NCBI GenBank assembly: GCA_963971425.1
Contig: OZ020516.1
Coordinates: 21,707,332-21,771,331, forward strand
Reading direction: 5' to 3'
Source: Bryoerythrophyllum caledonicum
Taxonomy: Eukaryota > Streptophyta > Bryopsida > Pottiales > Pottiaceae
DNA length: 64,000 bases
Part shown: piece by piece, positions 12,096 to 22,828 of the stretch
Numbering within the stretch: position 1 is the stretch's first letter
Layout: each line of letters opens with the position of its first letter
Translations under genes and position numbers: made by a program
Notes under the pieces: model-generated
Told to the model about the DNA's origin: nothing
Database searches by the model: none
The model's input: only the letters and a program-made list of their open reading frames with translations

Positions 12096-12677
12096 CAGTG
12101 GGGTGACACCCAAATTGGCCCCTTGTGCAATTCCAGGGATAGTGTCGACACTGCTTCCAACTTTGACACCCTCATGAGGGCTGAAAAATTGTTGTCTTAC
12201 CATGAAATATTAGATACAAAATCACCTTTATGTTGAAAACATGTGTACCAAATTTCAAGGCCAAGAGATTTACACAATAAAAGATAATCAAGATTTACCA
12301 ACAAGGGGTAGTTGTAAGAAAAGTTTCACAATTGCCAACTTTGACACCCTCCCAAGGATTGAAGAATTTTTTTCCCATGGGATGTTTGGAGTGGAAACAC
12401 CTTTATGTTGATTACAAGTGGGAAATTTTCAAGTCCAAAAGACCCACCAAAAAATGATATTCCAAATCTTAGATCTACCAACAGGTGAAGATGTGAGAAA
12501 CAAAGGGAAAAATTGTTTCACAACTTCCAACTTTGACAGCCTCCCTAGGGCTGAGAATTTGTTATTTCAACATGAAATTCTTGTCACAAGATTATTGTTA
12601 TGTTGATAACACGAATAAAAGTTTTAAGGCCAAAAGACACACACAAAAATAGTTGTTCAAAATCTACCAACGTGTAT
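12096..12677 (+). repeat. Left TIR of the Tc1-like element, built of three sub-repeats
   Basis: Inverted match to 14306-14886. Inside the TIR the block CCAACTTTGACACCCTC recurs with its surroundings at about 12157, 12335 and 12527 (spacing 178 and 192 bp). Each occurrence is followed by a G-rich word, a GAAATT or TTGTTGT word, a CCTTTATGTTGA word and an ACCAACA(A/G)G word. The outer tip also carries TGACACCC. Confidence 0.88.
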
Positions 12678-13312
12678 AATTACAATAACCAATTCAAGGA
12701 CATGGTGAAAGTGTTGAAATATCTTTGACACGTGATGCTTCCTCATTGAACTTATCCATGTGAGACAACGCCTATTTGTAAATGCATCTAAAAAAAATCA
12801 ATAACTTCCAAATGTAGAATTGTGGAGCTGTCACATCAAGATGAAACCACTTGCATCATACACGCATGCCATAGTTTCCCCCTCTAAATATCAATTGAAC
12901 ACTATTATGTAAAATTAAGGGAATGTTGTGTGTGATTTGTGATCATTGAATGTTGGAGTATTTGTGAGAGCAGAGAGAAAGAGTGTGTTATGTTTGAGAC
13001 ATGGAGCAATGTGTTGCATGAGTAATTTAGTCATGCTTGCTTATGCCTGTTGAGTGATGTGTATGTGATTATGCCTGTTGCTTATGCCTTCTAACATAGA
13101 TAATTTAGTAATGCATGCTTATGCCATATGAGTGATGTGTATGTGGTTATTCATACTAGGCTGAGTGATGTGTATGTGGTTATGCCTAATGGACAAAGTG
13201 ATGTGATTGAGTGATTGTTGTTAAATGATTGATTCTGTATGAAATTTTTAATGTTGTTAATGAGAGTTTAAGGTCTTCTTAGCCTAGTAATAGAAAGTCC
13301 AACATATTTCGG

Positions 13313-14178
13313 ATGGCAAATCTAGATGAAATTTGTGGACGTATTATAGGCATAGCTGAAGGAGGAAGTATTCAAATTCAAATTGCAGTCACCATCAGCA
13401 TTTTCCTTAGAATAGCTCTGAGGTTGGTGAAAATGTTTAGAGAAGATGGAACTTACAAGCGCGAATCTTTTGGTGGAAGTCACACTACAAAACTTAGTCA
13501 TAGAGATGTGCATAGTGTTTTGCATTACCCAAAAAATAATCGTTGTGCGCCAGCATCAAAGATTGCCAGTGAATGTCATACTTTAGTGTGTGGACGTACC
13601 ATTCAAAGGTTCTTACGTAAAAGTGGCATTTTTAGTCAAATTGCAATCAAAAAACATTTTTTGACACCTCGTCACATATATCAAAGGCCGGCTTTTGCTC
13701 AAAATTACCGTGGATGGAGCACAAAAGATTGGGAGTGTATTATTTCAACAGATGAATCTACCTTTGAAATTGGGAAAAATTCAAGACAAGTTCATATTTG
13801 AAGAACTGCATATGAGCGATATTCATCAAATTGTATAGTTCATACTTTTAAAAGTGGACGGACTTCCTTGATGATTTGGGGCGCATTTGTTAGAGGGCAA
13901 AAGTCAGAATTTGTTTTTTGCTTTTAAAATGACGTTCCACAAAGGATATTGCGGGAGTGGTTAACGAAGAGGTATTATCTCATTTCATCGATAAAGTTCC
14001 ACATGCAGTGCTCATAGAAGATGGCCCATCTATCCATCGCAGCAAAATATGTGAAGAATGGAGACAAACGCACCTTCTTGTGAAGCTGAATTGGCTTGCA
14101 AACTCTCCCAATCTGAGTCCAATTGAAAACCTGTGGAAGATTCTAAAAGATGCAGTACAACGTGACAAGGCATGTTAA
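13313..14178 (+). pseudogene. Tc1/mariner-superfamily transposase, broken
   Basis: Starts at ATG 13313. Residues 5-70 form a paired-type helix-turn-helix (EICGRIIGIAEGGSIQIQIA...LVKMFREDG). Then comes the Tc1-like linker (KLSHRDVHSVL) and the first catalytic Asp in IISTDESTFEIG. A TGA at 13799-13801 ends this frame. A WGAFV...G block follows (canonical WGCF). A shift near 13940 leads into a frame holding the second Asp (LIEDGPSIHRS) and the Glu (SPNLSPIENLWKILK). There are 34 residues between that Asp and Glu, the DD34E spacing of Tc1, not the DD39D of plant mariner-like elements. At least three disabling changes. Confidence 0.85.
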
Positions 14179-14305
14179 AAATATATAGATTTGTTAAAGA
14201 TAGTTCTTGAAAGAGAGTGAAAGTGAATTAGTGATACAAAGCTCCTTCAATTATGTCATTCTATGCCGTCTAGGTTACAAGCAGTGATTGACGCTAATGA
14301 AGGAC

Positions 14306-14886
14306 ATACACGTTGATAGATTTTAAATAAATTTTTGTTTATATTTTTTGGCCTTAATACTTTTCATACGTGTTATCAACATAACAATAATCTTGTGACA
14401 AGAATTTCATGTTGAAATAACAAATTCTCAGCCCTAGGGAGGCTGTCAAAGTTGGAAGTTGTGAAACAATTTTTCCCTTTGTTTCTCACATCTTCACCTG
14501 TTGGTAGATCTAAGATTTGGAATATCATTTTTTGGTGGGTCTTTTGGACTTGAAAATTTCCCACTTGTAATCAACATAAAGGTGTTTCCACTCCAAACAT
14601 CCCATGGGAAAAAAATTCTTCAATCCTTGGGAGGGTGTCAAAGTTGGCAATTGTGAAACTTTTCTTACAACTACCCCTTGTTGGTAAATCTTGATTATCT
14701 TTTATTGTGTAAATCTCTTGGCCTTGAAATTTGGTACACATGTTTTCAACATAAAGGTGATTTTGTATCTAATATTTCATGGTAAGACAACAATTTTTCA
14801 GCCCTCATGAGGGTGTCAAAGTTGGAAGCAGTGTCGACACTATCCCTGGAATTGCACAAGGGGCCAATTTGGGTGTCACTCCACCG
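14306..14886 (-). repeat. Right TIR of the Tc1-like element
   Basis: Reverse complement of the left TIR. The outer part (14376-14886) is almost identical to its partner, including the identical 62-codon chance frame on each arm. The innermost 70-80 bp are more diverged. It carries the same three CCAACTTTGACACCCTC-type blocks on the minus strand. Confidence 0.88.
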
Positions 14887-16377
14887 TACATTAACGTCCA
14901 TTCTATCCGCATACGACAAAACGCACAACATACTCCAAAATAACGAAGAGGGATTTAAAGCTAAACGCAACACCTCCAGACAAATACAAACATTACTCTG
15001 TGCTCTAGAAGACGTCAAATTCACTAATCAAGACATGTATATATTATAAGTAGACTTCAAAAACGCCTTTGGCTAAATATACCACGTGAGACTATTTGCC
15101 ATCATAAGTGATCTCGGATACCCAGAGCATGCCGTCACCTTAGTTGGTAATATCTACTCACAATTCACAACTACATACATTGATGAACACTTCGGCAAAA
15201 CTCACCCAACTTCCATACAACAAGGCACAATTCAAGGTAATACTCTCAGCCCATATCTATTTATAATATTTCTAGAACCCTTATTAAGATGGCTCCAAAG
15301 AGAAAATAACAATTATACGTTCGGCACCATATAAATCACCATCAACTCTGTCGTATACGCAGACGACCTAGCTCCACTAGCCGACAAATTAAAATCTATA
15401 CAAAATCAAATAAACAAAATAGATGAATTTTGTGATTGGTCCAGAATAGATGTTGGCGTACACAAATGCGGAGTCACTAAATGCCCAAATAAATCAAAAA
15501 CAAATCCAATAGCCTTCAAATCACAAATACATGCCACAAACATTAATTACAAAAACCAACCCATCCCAATATTACATCAAAATGAAGCATATATATACTT
15601 TAGAGCCTACCTAGTACCTTCACTAAAATGGAAAATCCAAACACATGTCACAACCACAAAACTCAACAAACAATGCAAAGACTTGATATTAAGTTGTCCA
15701 GTCACTATGAAATAAAAAATAAATATGGTTGACACTGTTATCCGACCAGGGGTTTCCTACAGCTTCTACGCACTACCATACTCAATGACAACAATTAAAA
15801 AACTCGACAAAAGAATAATAGCAACACAAAAAATAAAATTGTCCTCTCAAAATGCACCTCAAACATAATAACACAACTTTCACAGAACATGTTTGGATTA
15901 GAGGCATTCTTGCTAAAAAAAATGGCTACTAAAGATGCAATGGAGAACAACTATTAAATGCCCTCAATGTTAAAGGTAAACTTGGAAAAATATACAACAA
16001 TTTAGTATACTATATCCTAGCCAAATATGGTGAAGCAAAAGAATTACCTAGAATTAAAAGCCCTGATTGCTATAGATCTCCCATCACCCGAACACTATTT
16101 CTACTCCAAACCAAGGTAAAAGCACATTTATTATTATTATTAGCATTTGTACCCCTAGAAAGCATGTGGATACATGAAGTCCCGACACTCACACATTTAA
16201 ATGAGCAAACATCCATGAAGTTACTACAAAAACTATTTGCCACGAACATCACAACAATTAACCAGATCACTATGTCCAATGGAACGCAACTTATGAACAA
16301 AGAGGAATTTTTCGAATACCATTTCACACCTACCATACTAAAAAAGTGCACTAAATCTAGTCAAACAACTATTTTGC
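14887..16377 (+). pseudogene. LINE copy A, RT palm/thumb and following linker
   Basis: Continues the RT exactly where the Tc1-like element broke it: TLTSILSAYDKTHNIL, EEGFKAKRNTSRQIQ, QGTIQGNTLSPYLFIIFLEP and the catalytic box VVYADDLA near 15350-15374, which keeps YADD (copy B has YAYD). The FKNAFG motif A box sits near 15055-15075 beside in-frame stops. The linker after RT runs to 16377, where the Mutator-like element enters. At least five stops or shifts interrupt it. Confidence 0.8.
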
Positions 16378-17604
16378 GGATCTTTCTAATCTCAGGCTAT
16401 GAGCGTTCACCGGCTTGCAAAGCGAGCTGGAAATTTCAAGCGGCCACTTGCTCCAAGTCCACCCGCCAGCTTCAAGTCTCCCGCTCCAAGTGAAGTGGAA
16501 CTTCCAAACATGATTGAATCTTTGCGTGTCTAGAGTGTAAATAGTTTGTTAATAATTTGTAATAGCTACATTCTAGATGAAAAATAGGGAATTAAGCATA
16601 ACTAGATGGACTTGGAGCATGAGTTTGATATGAAACTTCAGGTCTCTAGAAAATACACAAGTGCAATGAAGAGTCACCGTTGTTGTCAAGCGGTAGTTTT
16701 TAAAGTGATTTGTAAAGTGGTAGATTTGTCAAGCAAGCCTGTGGTAGATACCACGGTGGTAGATTTGTAAAGTGAATCTTGGACTTGAAGACATGTAAAT
16801 GACTAGAGCTAGGGTTTGAAGCGCACGTTTTTTGAACCGCAAATGTGATGGGAAAAAAAAACTAGTGAAATAGAGGAGCTATGTTTGAAGCGCAAGTTTC
16901 ATGTTGCAAAGTTGTTTCTTAAGCCATGGATGTGTTGCAAAGTTGTTTCTTAAGCCATGGATGTGTTGCAAAGTCGTTTCTTAAGCCATGGATGTATTGC
17001 AAAGAAAGAAGATCTACGTGAATTAGTGGAGCAAGACTAAACTTTCTTGAGCATCGTTTTTCAAATCACATATGTGTTGCTGAATTAATGGAGCAAGACT
17101 GAAGTTTTCTCACCATTGTATTCTGAATTACAGATGTGTTGGAGAGAGAGAGTACACCGATTATGCTCATCTTGCGCACACTGATCTTCATCATCTTGCG
17201 CATCGACCCCCCTCAGCACACTGATCTTGCTCATTTTGTGCATCGACTCTACGAATGGTTTGAAAAAGGCGCCGATGTCCACGGCACGAGCGAGGAGCTG
17301 GTTGAATGGAGTAGGCGGAGCGGCAAGAGGGAATGAGTGGCGCCAAACCCTAGTCGACGTTTGTGTGTACGGATAGCTGGGAAGCTCAAGCACAAATACA
17401 AGACTAATTGCGATGCTCGGGTGGGGGCTGGTTGAGCCGGCGCGGGCGGGTCTGACACCGAGGTGCATCTTTCGTGCCATGTGCCGAGGACTTGGAGCGG
17501 GAAGACTTGAAGCTGGCGGGGGGACTTGGAGCGAGGGGCTGCTTAAAATTTCCAACTCGGGTAGCGAGCCATTCAACGCTTGTAGCCCGAGATTAGAGAG
17601 ATCC
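16378..17604. mobile_element. Non-autonomous Mutator-like element (MULE) with 9-bp target duplication
   Basis: Inverted ends of about 120 bp start GGATCTYTCTAATCTC and share GGAAATTT(C/T)AAGC, GCTCCAAGTCC, CCGCCAGCTTCAAGTCT and CCCGCTCCAAGT. The 9-bp duplication CTATTTTGC flanks it perfectly (16369-16377 and 17605-17613). TIRs near 120 bp with a 9-bp duplication are the Mutator signature. No transposase frame is present. The interior includes a 32-bp tandem repeat (16907-17005) and GC-rich sequence at 17240-17540 with no recognisable captured gene. Confidence 0.85.
16907..17005. repeat. 32-bp tandem repeat inside the MULE
   Basis: Three nearly identical copies of a 32-bp unit beginning GTTGCAAAGTTGTTTC and ending AAGCCATGGATGT, with a partial fourth. 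Confidence 0.9.
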
Positions 17605-17613
17605 CTATTTTGC

Positions 17614-18152
17614 CGCCACCCCAAATGCCAAGACACATACCCCCGCCCCTGCCATGTACATCCAAGCCCGCAAACACTAAAATACAAATACACTTGCATC
17701 AACAATTATAATATACTAGGGTTGGTATCTGTCGTCCCGACCGGGAGAGCAGAGGGTGGTGTGTTAAATTTACGTTTGTATGTTTTGTATTTTAAAACCT
17801 ATAAGCTCAAATCAAATCTAAATGGAAAAATACTTATATTTTTAGAGTGCATGTAAACGTTACCTCAGTTTAAATCCACTCCAAAAATAAAGTACTTTTG
17901 CTTTATATTTGTATTTTGATCGATCCTTTGTGCACATAAGTATCACTTGCCTAATATAGAAGGAGAAAACCCTTCACATCAAGAGGTCAAAATCAAGAAA
18001 GAGAGGTCACGTGACGAGGAGTGGCGGACAGACCGACTGACGCCTATTATATAGGTAGATCCCTCAATATAATCACTCCACCCATCCACCCTTCAAATCC
18101 GCTTCAACCACAACATCTGCCGCTACCACCACACATACACAAACACCCCACT
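17614..18152. other. LINE A linker remnants with an unassigned middle
   Basis: 17614-17720 and 18055-18152 read as Pro/His/Thr-rich LINE linker like that of copy B (compare PPSQPLTPTPPTSPNIHP there with PSNPLQPQHLPLPPHIHK here). The 17722-18050 middle has no counterpart in copy B and may be a further small insertion. Its ends do not give a clear inverted repeat or target duplication. Confidence 0.4.
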
Positions 18153-18697
18153 AAGGTAAAGGCACCCAATTTCAATCACTTAAGCGAGTTCGAGACTCAA
18201 ATGACATTGTATATCAAAAACATTTATGTAGAAAGATGTGGAATTAGGAATGAAACTCAACAAATATTTTTCAAATTTAATCAAAAAGATTTAGAATTGA
18301 TATAGAATTTAGAAGCCCAAAAACCACCGGAGCCCATAATCAAACTACTGAGTAGGTGAGATTTGGTGCCCTCCTTTGCCCAATGCCAATAAGTGAGAGT
18401 GAGTAAAAAGAGAGAAGACATGCCATGGATAACCAACTCATGGAGGGTATCCAATACCGATTGGCCTTGTTCAACTTTCGAGGCAATGCCACCAATGAGA
18501 GCTCAATTGAGGTGGAGGAAAGCAAAGTTGCACACATCATAATCCAATGCCAATAATGACTGGTGTTTTGAGATTTTGAGTTATCGGTTTTGGATCACTT
18601 CATGCACCGTTTCATGCATTTGCCATTTTCATGCACCATGTCATGCATACTCTACTGATTGAAATTGGGTGGCCAATCAAAATTGGGTGTCTCTATC
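18153..18697. mobile_element. 0.5-kb inverted-repeat element, copy 1 (MITE-like)
   Basis: About 545 bp whose ends are inverted: left AAGGTAAAGGCACCCAATTT, right complement AAGATAGAGACACCCAATTT. It aligns over almost its whole length with 19568-20060 in the same orientation (shared CAAATGACATTGTAT, AACCACCGGAGCCCATAATC, CAATGAGAGCTCAATTGAG and TTCATGCACCGT words). It interrupts LINE copy A. No coding capacity. The target duplication is unclear (TA or TAA possible). Confidence 0.65.
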
Positions 18698-19567
18698 TTA
18701 TATATCCACTATACACAATAATGGATCACAGACATAGAAAAGACACTGATCCTTATAACATCCAAAAAGAAGATACATCATTTCTTTTCCAATGGAAAAT
18801 CCAAGAAAATAGATACCAAAAATGGCAAACACAACACGTCCTATTTTCATGGCACAATCCTACTACATTGGCACACCACATAACATGTCTCAAAGAATAC
18901 TACCAAAAAAAACACAAAAATTCTACCAAAACATCATACAAGCATACTACCCCTAAGAACAAAGACAAGTCACAAGGTCCATAATGCCCCCTTTACAAAT
19001 ACCCCTAACAAACAACTCTACAACTTAATGTAATCCACATAAAGACATCAATACACAAAAGAATACCATCCAAATCCAATAAAGCAAAGCACTAATCTAT
19101 GAAAGTAATAGAAGACATCTAATAACCATCCTCTTTAACATATTAGAATGGCTATGGAACCAATACCAGCTCAAAATAAATAATCCTAAAAACCTAGAAC
19201 GAGAACCCAAGCATTCAAAACTGAAATAGTTTGGCTATATCAAAGATACAAATACATAATATCTAAAAATGATTCCTTCAAATGAGCACATTATACAATA
19301 CCAACAAAGATACTCGACTTTCTTACTACAACATATGAGGTCTAACACTCATATTTATCATCCCTAGTCAAGTGTTCTACAAAACTAAATAAATTCTTCT
19401 TGCCATTCTTACAAGACAAAGTCTTTGGCTTGCTTGGCAAAGCCTTCAAATATAAATGGGAAGGCATTGGATACGCACATCCACACAACAAAGAAGAAGT
19501 CCAAGAAGCCATACATTGGGCTAGACTGGCAACAAAACATAACTCACCCAACATTACATACATCACA
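18698..19567 (+). pseudogene. LINE copy A, post-RT domain
   Basis: Matches the copy B frame at 24169-25056: KWQTQHVLFSWHN against KWLPQRYLFPRHD, LKEYYQKKHK against FKKYYQKFKN, and YESNRRHLITI against YEENGRHLHTI. This domain between RT and RNase H carries no motif I can name. Several stops and shifts are present. Confidence 0.7.
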
Positions 19568-20060
19568 AGGTAGAGGCACCCAATTTCGATCACTTAAGCT
19601 AGATGGGGACTCAAATGACATTGTATGTCAAAAACATTTATGTAGAAAGATGCAAAATTAGGAATGAAACTCAACAAATATTTTCAAATTTAATCACAAA
19701 GATTTGGAATTGATATAGAATTTAAAAGCCCAAAAACCACCGGAGCCCATAATCAGACTAAGGAGTGGGTGAGATTTGATGCCTTCCTTTGCCCAATGCC
19801 AATGAATGAGAGTGAGTAAAAGAGAGAAGACATGCCATGCATAACCAATTCATAGAAGGTATCCAATGCCGATCGGCCTTGTTTGACTTTTGAGGCAAGG
19901 CCACCAATGAGAGCTCAATTGAGTTGGAGCAACCCAAAATTGCACACTTCATGATCCAATGCCGATAATGAGTAGGGTTTTCAGATTTTAAGTTGTCAAA
20001 TTTGGGTCGCTTCATGCACCGTATTTCATGCATTTACCATTTTCATGCACCATGCCACTA
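19568..20060. mobile_element. 0.5-kb inverted-repeat element, copy 2
   Basis: Direct copy of 18153-18697 with scattered substitutions. Its left end AAGGTAGAGGCACCCAATTT is well kept. The right end has lost about 50 bp relative to copy 1. It sits in LINE copy A between the PTLHTS region and the RNase H region. Confidence 0.65.
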
Positions 20061-21235
20061 CCTTACTACCATGCAACAACTCGTATCAAAACTCTAACCT
20101 TCACATAGGCCCATTCATAGACTCCCACACAACATACCAATTTGCAGCATATATAATAACATACTACAAACCTACTATACCAAGAGTACTAAACAAATCT
20201 AGAATAGAAAAATCCACACTACAAATAATGTATATACATCACCAAAACACCAATGTAGGTTTCCAAACAAACCTTTAACAACTCAAACTAATAACTGAGA
20301 GCCTGAATATAAAACAAGTCTACACTAACATTGCCCCACCTAAACCGACAAACACCATAGTTAACTGCAACAAGCAATGGTCAAAGCTTAAATATCCAAA
20401 CCCTAATCAAGAGCTTGCAAACCACATAACACCACTTCCAAATTATAATACAATTTTTCCCCTCAAGTTCAACCCCGAATATAGCTACTACACAAAAGAA
20501 TCTATTAAAGAACCAATAGAAGTAAGGCCCGGTTACTGGCATAGAGAAAAAGTTGGTTATACAACGCATTGAAAGACATTAAAATTACCGAATGACTACA
20601 TGGTTTACAAAACATCATTAGAGCATAATTGATGGCCATCCATAAAACGTACAAATCCTAACCACTAAATACCTAGACAAACCTACACACATCTTTATAG
20701 ACTACGTAAATGTACTATATCTCCTATACACACAAATACAACATCCTACCATACATAATAGTCACCTTGATAAAACCATTCTCACCTCAATAGTGAAAAT
20801 GCTACAATTACGTAAACAACCTACAAACTTGTACAAAATAAGAGCCCATGTCAACATTGTTGGAAATGAAATAGCGGACAAATTAGCCAAATTAGGAAGA
20901 GACAAGGAACATAGAGAAGCCAAACACACTTTCAACATGCGCAAACAACACCATACCACTACCAAAGAGATGAAAGGCCGTCCACAGGTGTCACCCCACT
21001 GCACAAAGGCCCTATAAGGTTCCTTAACAAATATCTCAAAAAACATGATCTGTATAATAACTTAGAGGATTTAGCCAAAATTTCCCAAACATAAAAAAAA
21101 TGACAAAAATAAAGACATTGACAACAAATTTTCCAATTATTTTTGGGCAAGTCCCCTTATCACATACTCATAGGAAACATGGATCATAAAATTCAGAATG
21201 GGTCAATACATGGGGAATGCCAAAATTTTCTTTTG
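20061..21235 (+). pseudogene. LINE copy A, RNase H and C-terminal fragment
   Basis: Contains IRAHVNIVGNEIADKLAKLG (20838-20898), matching KVRAHVNIDGNEQADKLAKE of copy B, the C-terminal signature of a cellular-type RNase H domain in LINE ORF2. RFLNKYLKKHDLYNNLE follows at about 21015-21065, and MGQYMGNA near 21200. Similarity to copy B ends at about 21235. Multiple stops and shifts. Confidence 0.8.
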
Positions 21236-21815
21236 TCCCGATCTAGATTATATGGTCAAAATTGTAAATATAAGGATTTGTTTTATTTCTTATTCATTGC
21301 GCTAGAATCAACACTTTCGAAGTGTATTTGTGAAAATGTGACCGTCCTTTAGGGGTTAAATGACATTTTAGACTAAAAACTCACATATTAACATAAATTA
21401 ATATATAATCCATCTAACAAATTGTATATTTATTTTTGTATATTTTCTAATACAATTGATCTAGAAATAGTCAAAACTTGGATCATTACCAAGTACATGT
21501 AAAAGAATTTCAACAGATTATTGATCTCTAAGTGCTGAAGTGACTTAAAGGTGGTTGTATAGAAAGCAAAAACGTTGCAAATTGATTTGTAAGTGTCATG
21601 TATTCAGTGAATCTAGAACTTAATCTATTTTCAACTAATTTTTATATAATATTATTTCATTAAATCACTTAAATATGTTCCCATAGTTATGAAAAAATGA
21701 AGAAAGTAGAAGGGAATGGTTACTCAAGCAGTTAATACAAGGCTCATAGTACATGTACTACATACAGAGACAAACATTTGACAAGGTATAAATTTGGTAT
21801 GGTTTGATATCATCC
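21236..21815. other. AT-rich spacer between the two opposed LINE copies
   Basis: No gene seen. About 70% A+T with no clear repeat. It separates LINE copy A (+) from the 3' end of LINE copy B (-). Confidence 0.5.
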
Positions 21816-22114
21816 GAAGAAGAAGAATGCCGGTTTCCGAAGGAGGCCGGCGTGAATAAAGTGTCTGTTCATTCCACTACTAAAACCATGCCCACCAGAC
21901 AGGGAGTGAATAAGCTGGAACTACTTCCTCCTTTCGAGGGCAGACACTATGTAACAAGTAGCCAAAAATCACAAAACCAACCAGTCATTAGAGTAACAAG
22001 GAAGGAGGGAGGGGGGAGGAGAGAGAGAAGTGAGAAAAATGAAGAGGAGGGAAAGATGGAGATGAGGGTGTGTTTCACAATGTCAAGGACTAAAAATAAA
22101 GTAAAGGGGGAATT

Positions 22115-22680
22115 TTATGGGGGGTCTTGTGTATCGGGAAGGGCTTGGTTGTTTTCAATTTTGCGTTTATGTAGAAGGATGGACATAGCATGTTGTATGG
22201 CAATGATGTTAATATTTTTGAAAGTGTTTGTAATTGTATCAATAGGAATTTTGAAGGTATCTTTTAGGGTTTTTATAGATGGGATAAAGGTGGTGGCGCA
22301 AGCGCTGGCTGTGATTACAATATGGGGGTCCACTTTCCATCCGAGGGCAGTGATGACGTCCATAAGGGGTTGGTATTTATTCATTTTGTTTTCAACTGTT
22401 TCCGGGGAGAATCTATCGTTACAATATGTGAATTCGGTGAATTGAATGGTATAGTCTTGGATAATGTGGTCAAGTGCGGGATCATTGTATGGTAGGCCTC
22501 AAACGCAAAGTATGTCTGGTTTGAGTAGTATTGCAATGACAACGTTGAGTTGCACATGTACATGGGAGTGGCCAAGGGGGGACCGTATTTTCTTGTGGGT
22601 TGTTATAAAAGGTGCTGGTATTCATGAGGATAAAGCATCGTGATTTGTTATGGGAGGTAATTAGTTTTGAATTACCCATA
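22115..22680 (-). pseudogene. LINE copy B, C-terminal tail of ORF2 with two conserved blocks
   Basis: Block one has the Cys pattern PCTCATQRCHC (copy C: PCTCGTQRCHC), possibly metal binding. Block two, about 85 residues, has ALGWKV, ATTFI, FKIPID and QHAMSILLHKRKIENNQ, with the same order in copy C (ALGWKV, ATTFI, FNIPID, QHAMSILLHKCKLENNQ). I cannot match block two to a named LINE domain. The frame shifts once between the blocks. Confidence 0.7.
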
Positions 22681-22828
22681 CTGCTTTGTTATGTCTTTTG
22701 TCAATTAAGGAGTGTATTTGATGGTTTTGGCATTTAAGTAGAACATGGAGCCATGTGTCGGGGTCTGTGGAAGTGCATATAGGGCATGTTATGGATGAAA
22801 AACTTTCTATTCCAAAGAAGAGTTGTTT

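Larger units (their letters stand above)
12096..14886 (+). mobile_element. Tc1-like DNA transposon (DD34E) with about 580-bp terminal inverted repeats
   Basis: 2791 bp from CAGTGGGGTGACACCC to its inverted partner (ends ...GTGTCACTCCACCG). It is flanked by CA (12094-12095) on the left and TA (14887-14888) on the right. Restoring one TA/CA dinucleotide joins the LINE host sequence in frame (YTN-TLTSIL), as expected of a TA target duplication with one later change. The TIRs (12096-12677; 14306-14886) are nearly identical over the outer 490 bp. Between them lies a transposase remnant and a TG-rich tandem stretch (13025-13190, TGAGTGATGTGTATGTG three times). The transposase is broken, so the copy is non-autonomous. 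Confidence 0.88.
11040..21235 (+). mobile_element. LINE copy A (APE-RT-RNase H type), truncated at both ends and split by four insertions
   Basis: Translated pieces in order match LINE copy B on the opposite strand. The ORF2 segment before RT (EQTCRAQP...KQHLATYH, 11160-11280) comes first. RT is at 11764-12095 and 14887-15600, followed by the linker to 16377. The post-RT domain is at 18700-19567 and the RNase H part at 20060-21235. Intervening blocks are a Tc1-like element (12096-14886), a Mutator-like element (16378-17604) and two copies of a 0.5-kb element. Removing them restores the LINE order. The 5' end (no APE or ORF1) and the 3' tail are missing. Many in-frame stops show it is dead. 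The nested order suggests copy A is the oldest layer here. Confidence 0.8.

Noticed and set aside
17085-17705. 206-aa minus-strand ORF
   Set aside because: It runs across the Mutator-like element's end (17604) into LINE sequence, and the other strand is open too. Chance frame in GC-rich DNA.
17722-18050. A further small transposon in LINE copy A
   Set aside because: The block has no counterpart in copy B, but no inverted ends or target duplication could be read, so it is only noted.
21804-22445. 213-aa plus-strand ORF
   Set aside because: Antisense to the 3' UTR and C-terminal tail of LINE copy B, whose sense reading is confirmed by copy C.
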